A DNA stretch of 64,000 nt, taken from the NCBI GenBank assembly GCA_021292165.1, contig CM037879.1:23109817-23173816 (forward strand). The letters are read 5' to 3'. A program made the translations under genes and the position numbers. This DNA is from Shinisaurus crocodilurus. Lineage: Eukaryota > Chordata > Lepidosauria > Squamata > Shinisauridae. The notes beneath the pieces are model-generated. The model was not told the origin of the DNA, made no database searches, and saw nothing but the letters and a program-made list of their open reading frames with translations. Positions 63,946 through 64,000 of this stretch are shown here, in pieces (within the stretch, counting starts at the first letter, position 1; each line of letters starts with the position of its first letter).

Positions 63946-64000
63946 ACCTCTTACGTAGCTGTATTGTTCCATTAAAAACAACAATCCAGAAATCACAGTA

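Noticed and set aside
1..64000. CRISPR arrays, bacterial operons, riboswitches
   Set aside because: The window is vertebrate nuclear DNA with spliced exons and LINE/SINE repeats; no regularly spaced identical repeats with unique spacers were seen.

Overview
The window is vertebrate nuclear DNA, most likely from a squamate reptile (lizard or snake). The spliced gene is clearly vertebrate. The repeats point to a reptile: CR1, L2-like and L1-like LINEs, tRNA-derived SINEs, a 5S rRNA-derived SINE, DIRS-type retrotransposons and a very large number of short palindromic DNA transposons. The species cannot be named from this.

There is one confident host gene: the 5' part of BUB1, the mitotic spindle-checkpoint kinase, on the + strand. 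Thirteen coding exons were placed by eye between 35205 and 63625. All have GT/AG boundaries and compatible reading phases. They encode about 510 residues: the N-terminal TPR domain, the BUB3-binding GLEBS motif, a variable linker, and the conserved segment ending in FIMDVFQAP. The kinase domain lies beyond the right edge. Exon 10 has either a one-base frameshift relative to its likely true 5' end or an unusual downstream acceptor. The promoter just upstream has two CCAAT boxes and a CDE-4nt-CHR tandem, the textbook arrangement for a gene switched on in G2/M.

Positions 1-34900 hold no host gene that I can recognise. Most of this stretch is layered transposable elements. Landmarks are two broken DIRS-like elements (9640-12265 and 13075-14466) that share a hairpin-forming end, a hAT-type element (15244-16703) with a second hAT MITE nested inside it, LINE fragments (notably 20440-21420), and a diverged tandem duplication (28341-28970). 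A possible first exon of a divergent gene ends at 34954 on the - strand; in mammals ACOXL lies head to head with BUB1.

The BUB1 introns are also full of insertions. They include a 465-bp GC-rich MITE in intron 1, a LINE copy with a 17-bp target-site duplication inside an older CR1 in intron 3, L1-like ORF2 remnants, SINEs and several palindromes.

The most striking pattern is a shared core, CTACAACTCCCAGCATGC plus its inverted copy. It occurs in foldback elements with different ends and different target-site duplications. This core closely resembles the ZNF143/THAP11 binding motif, so these elements may have scattered paired candidate sites through the locus.
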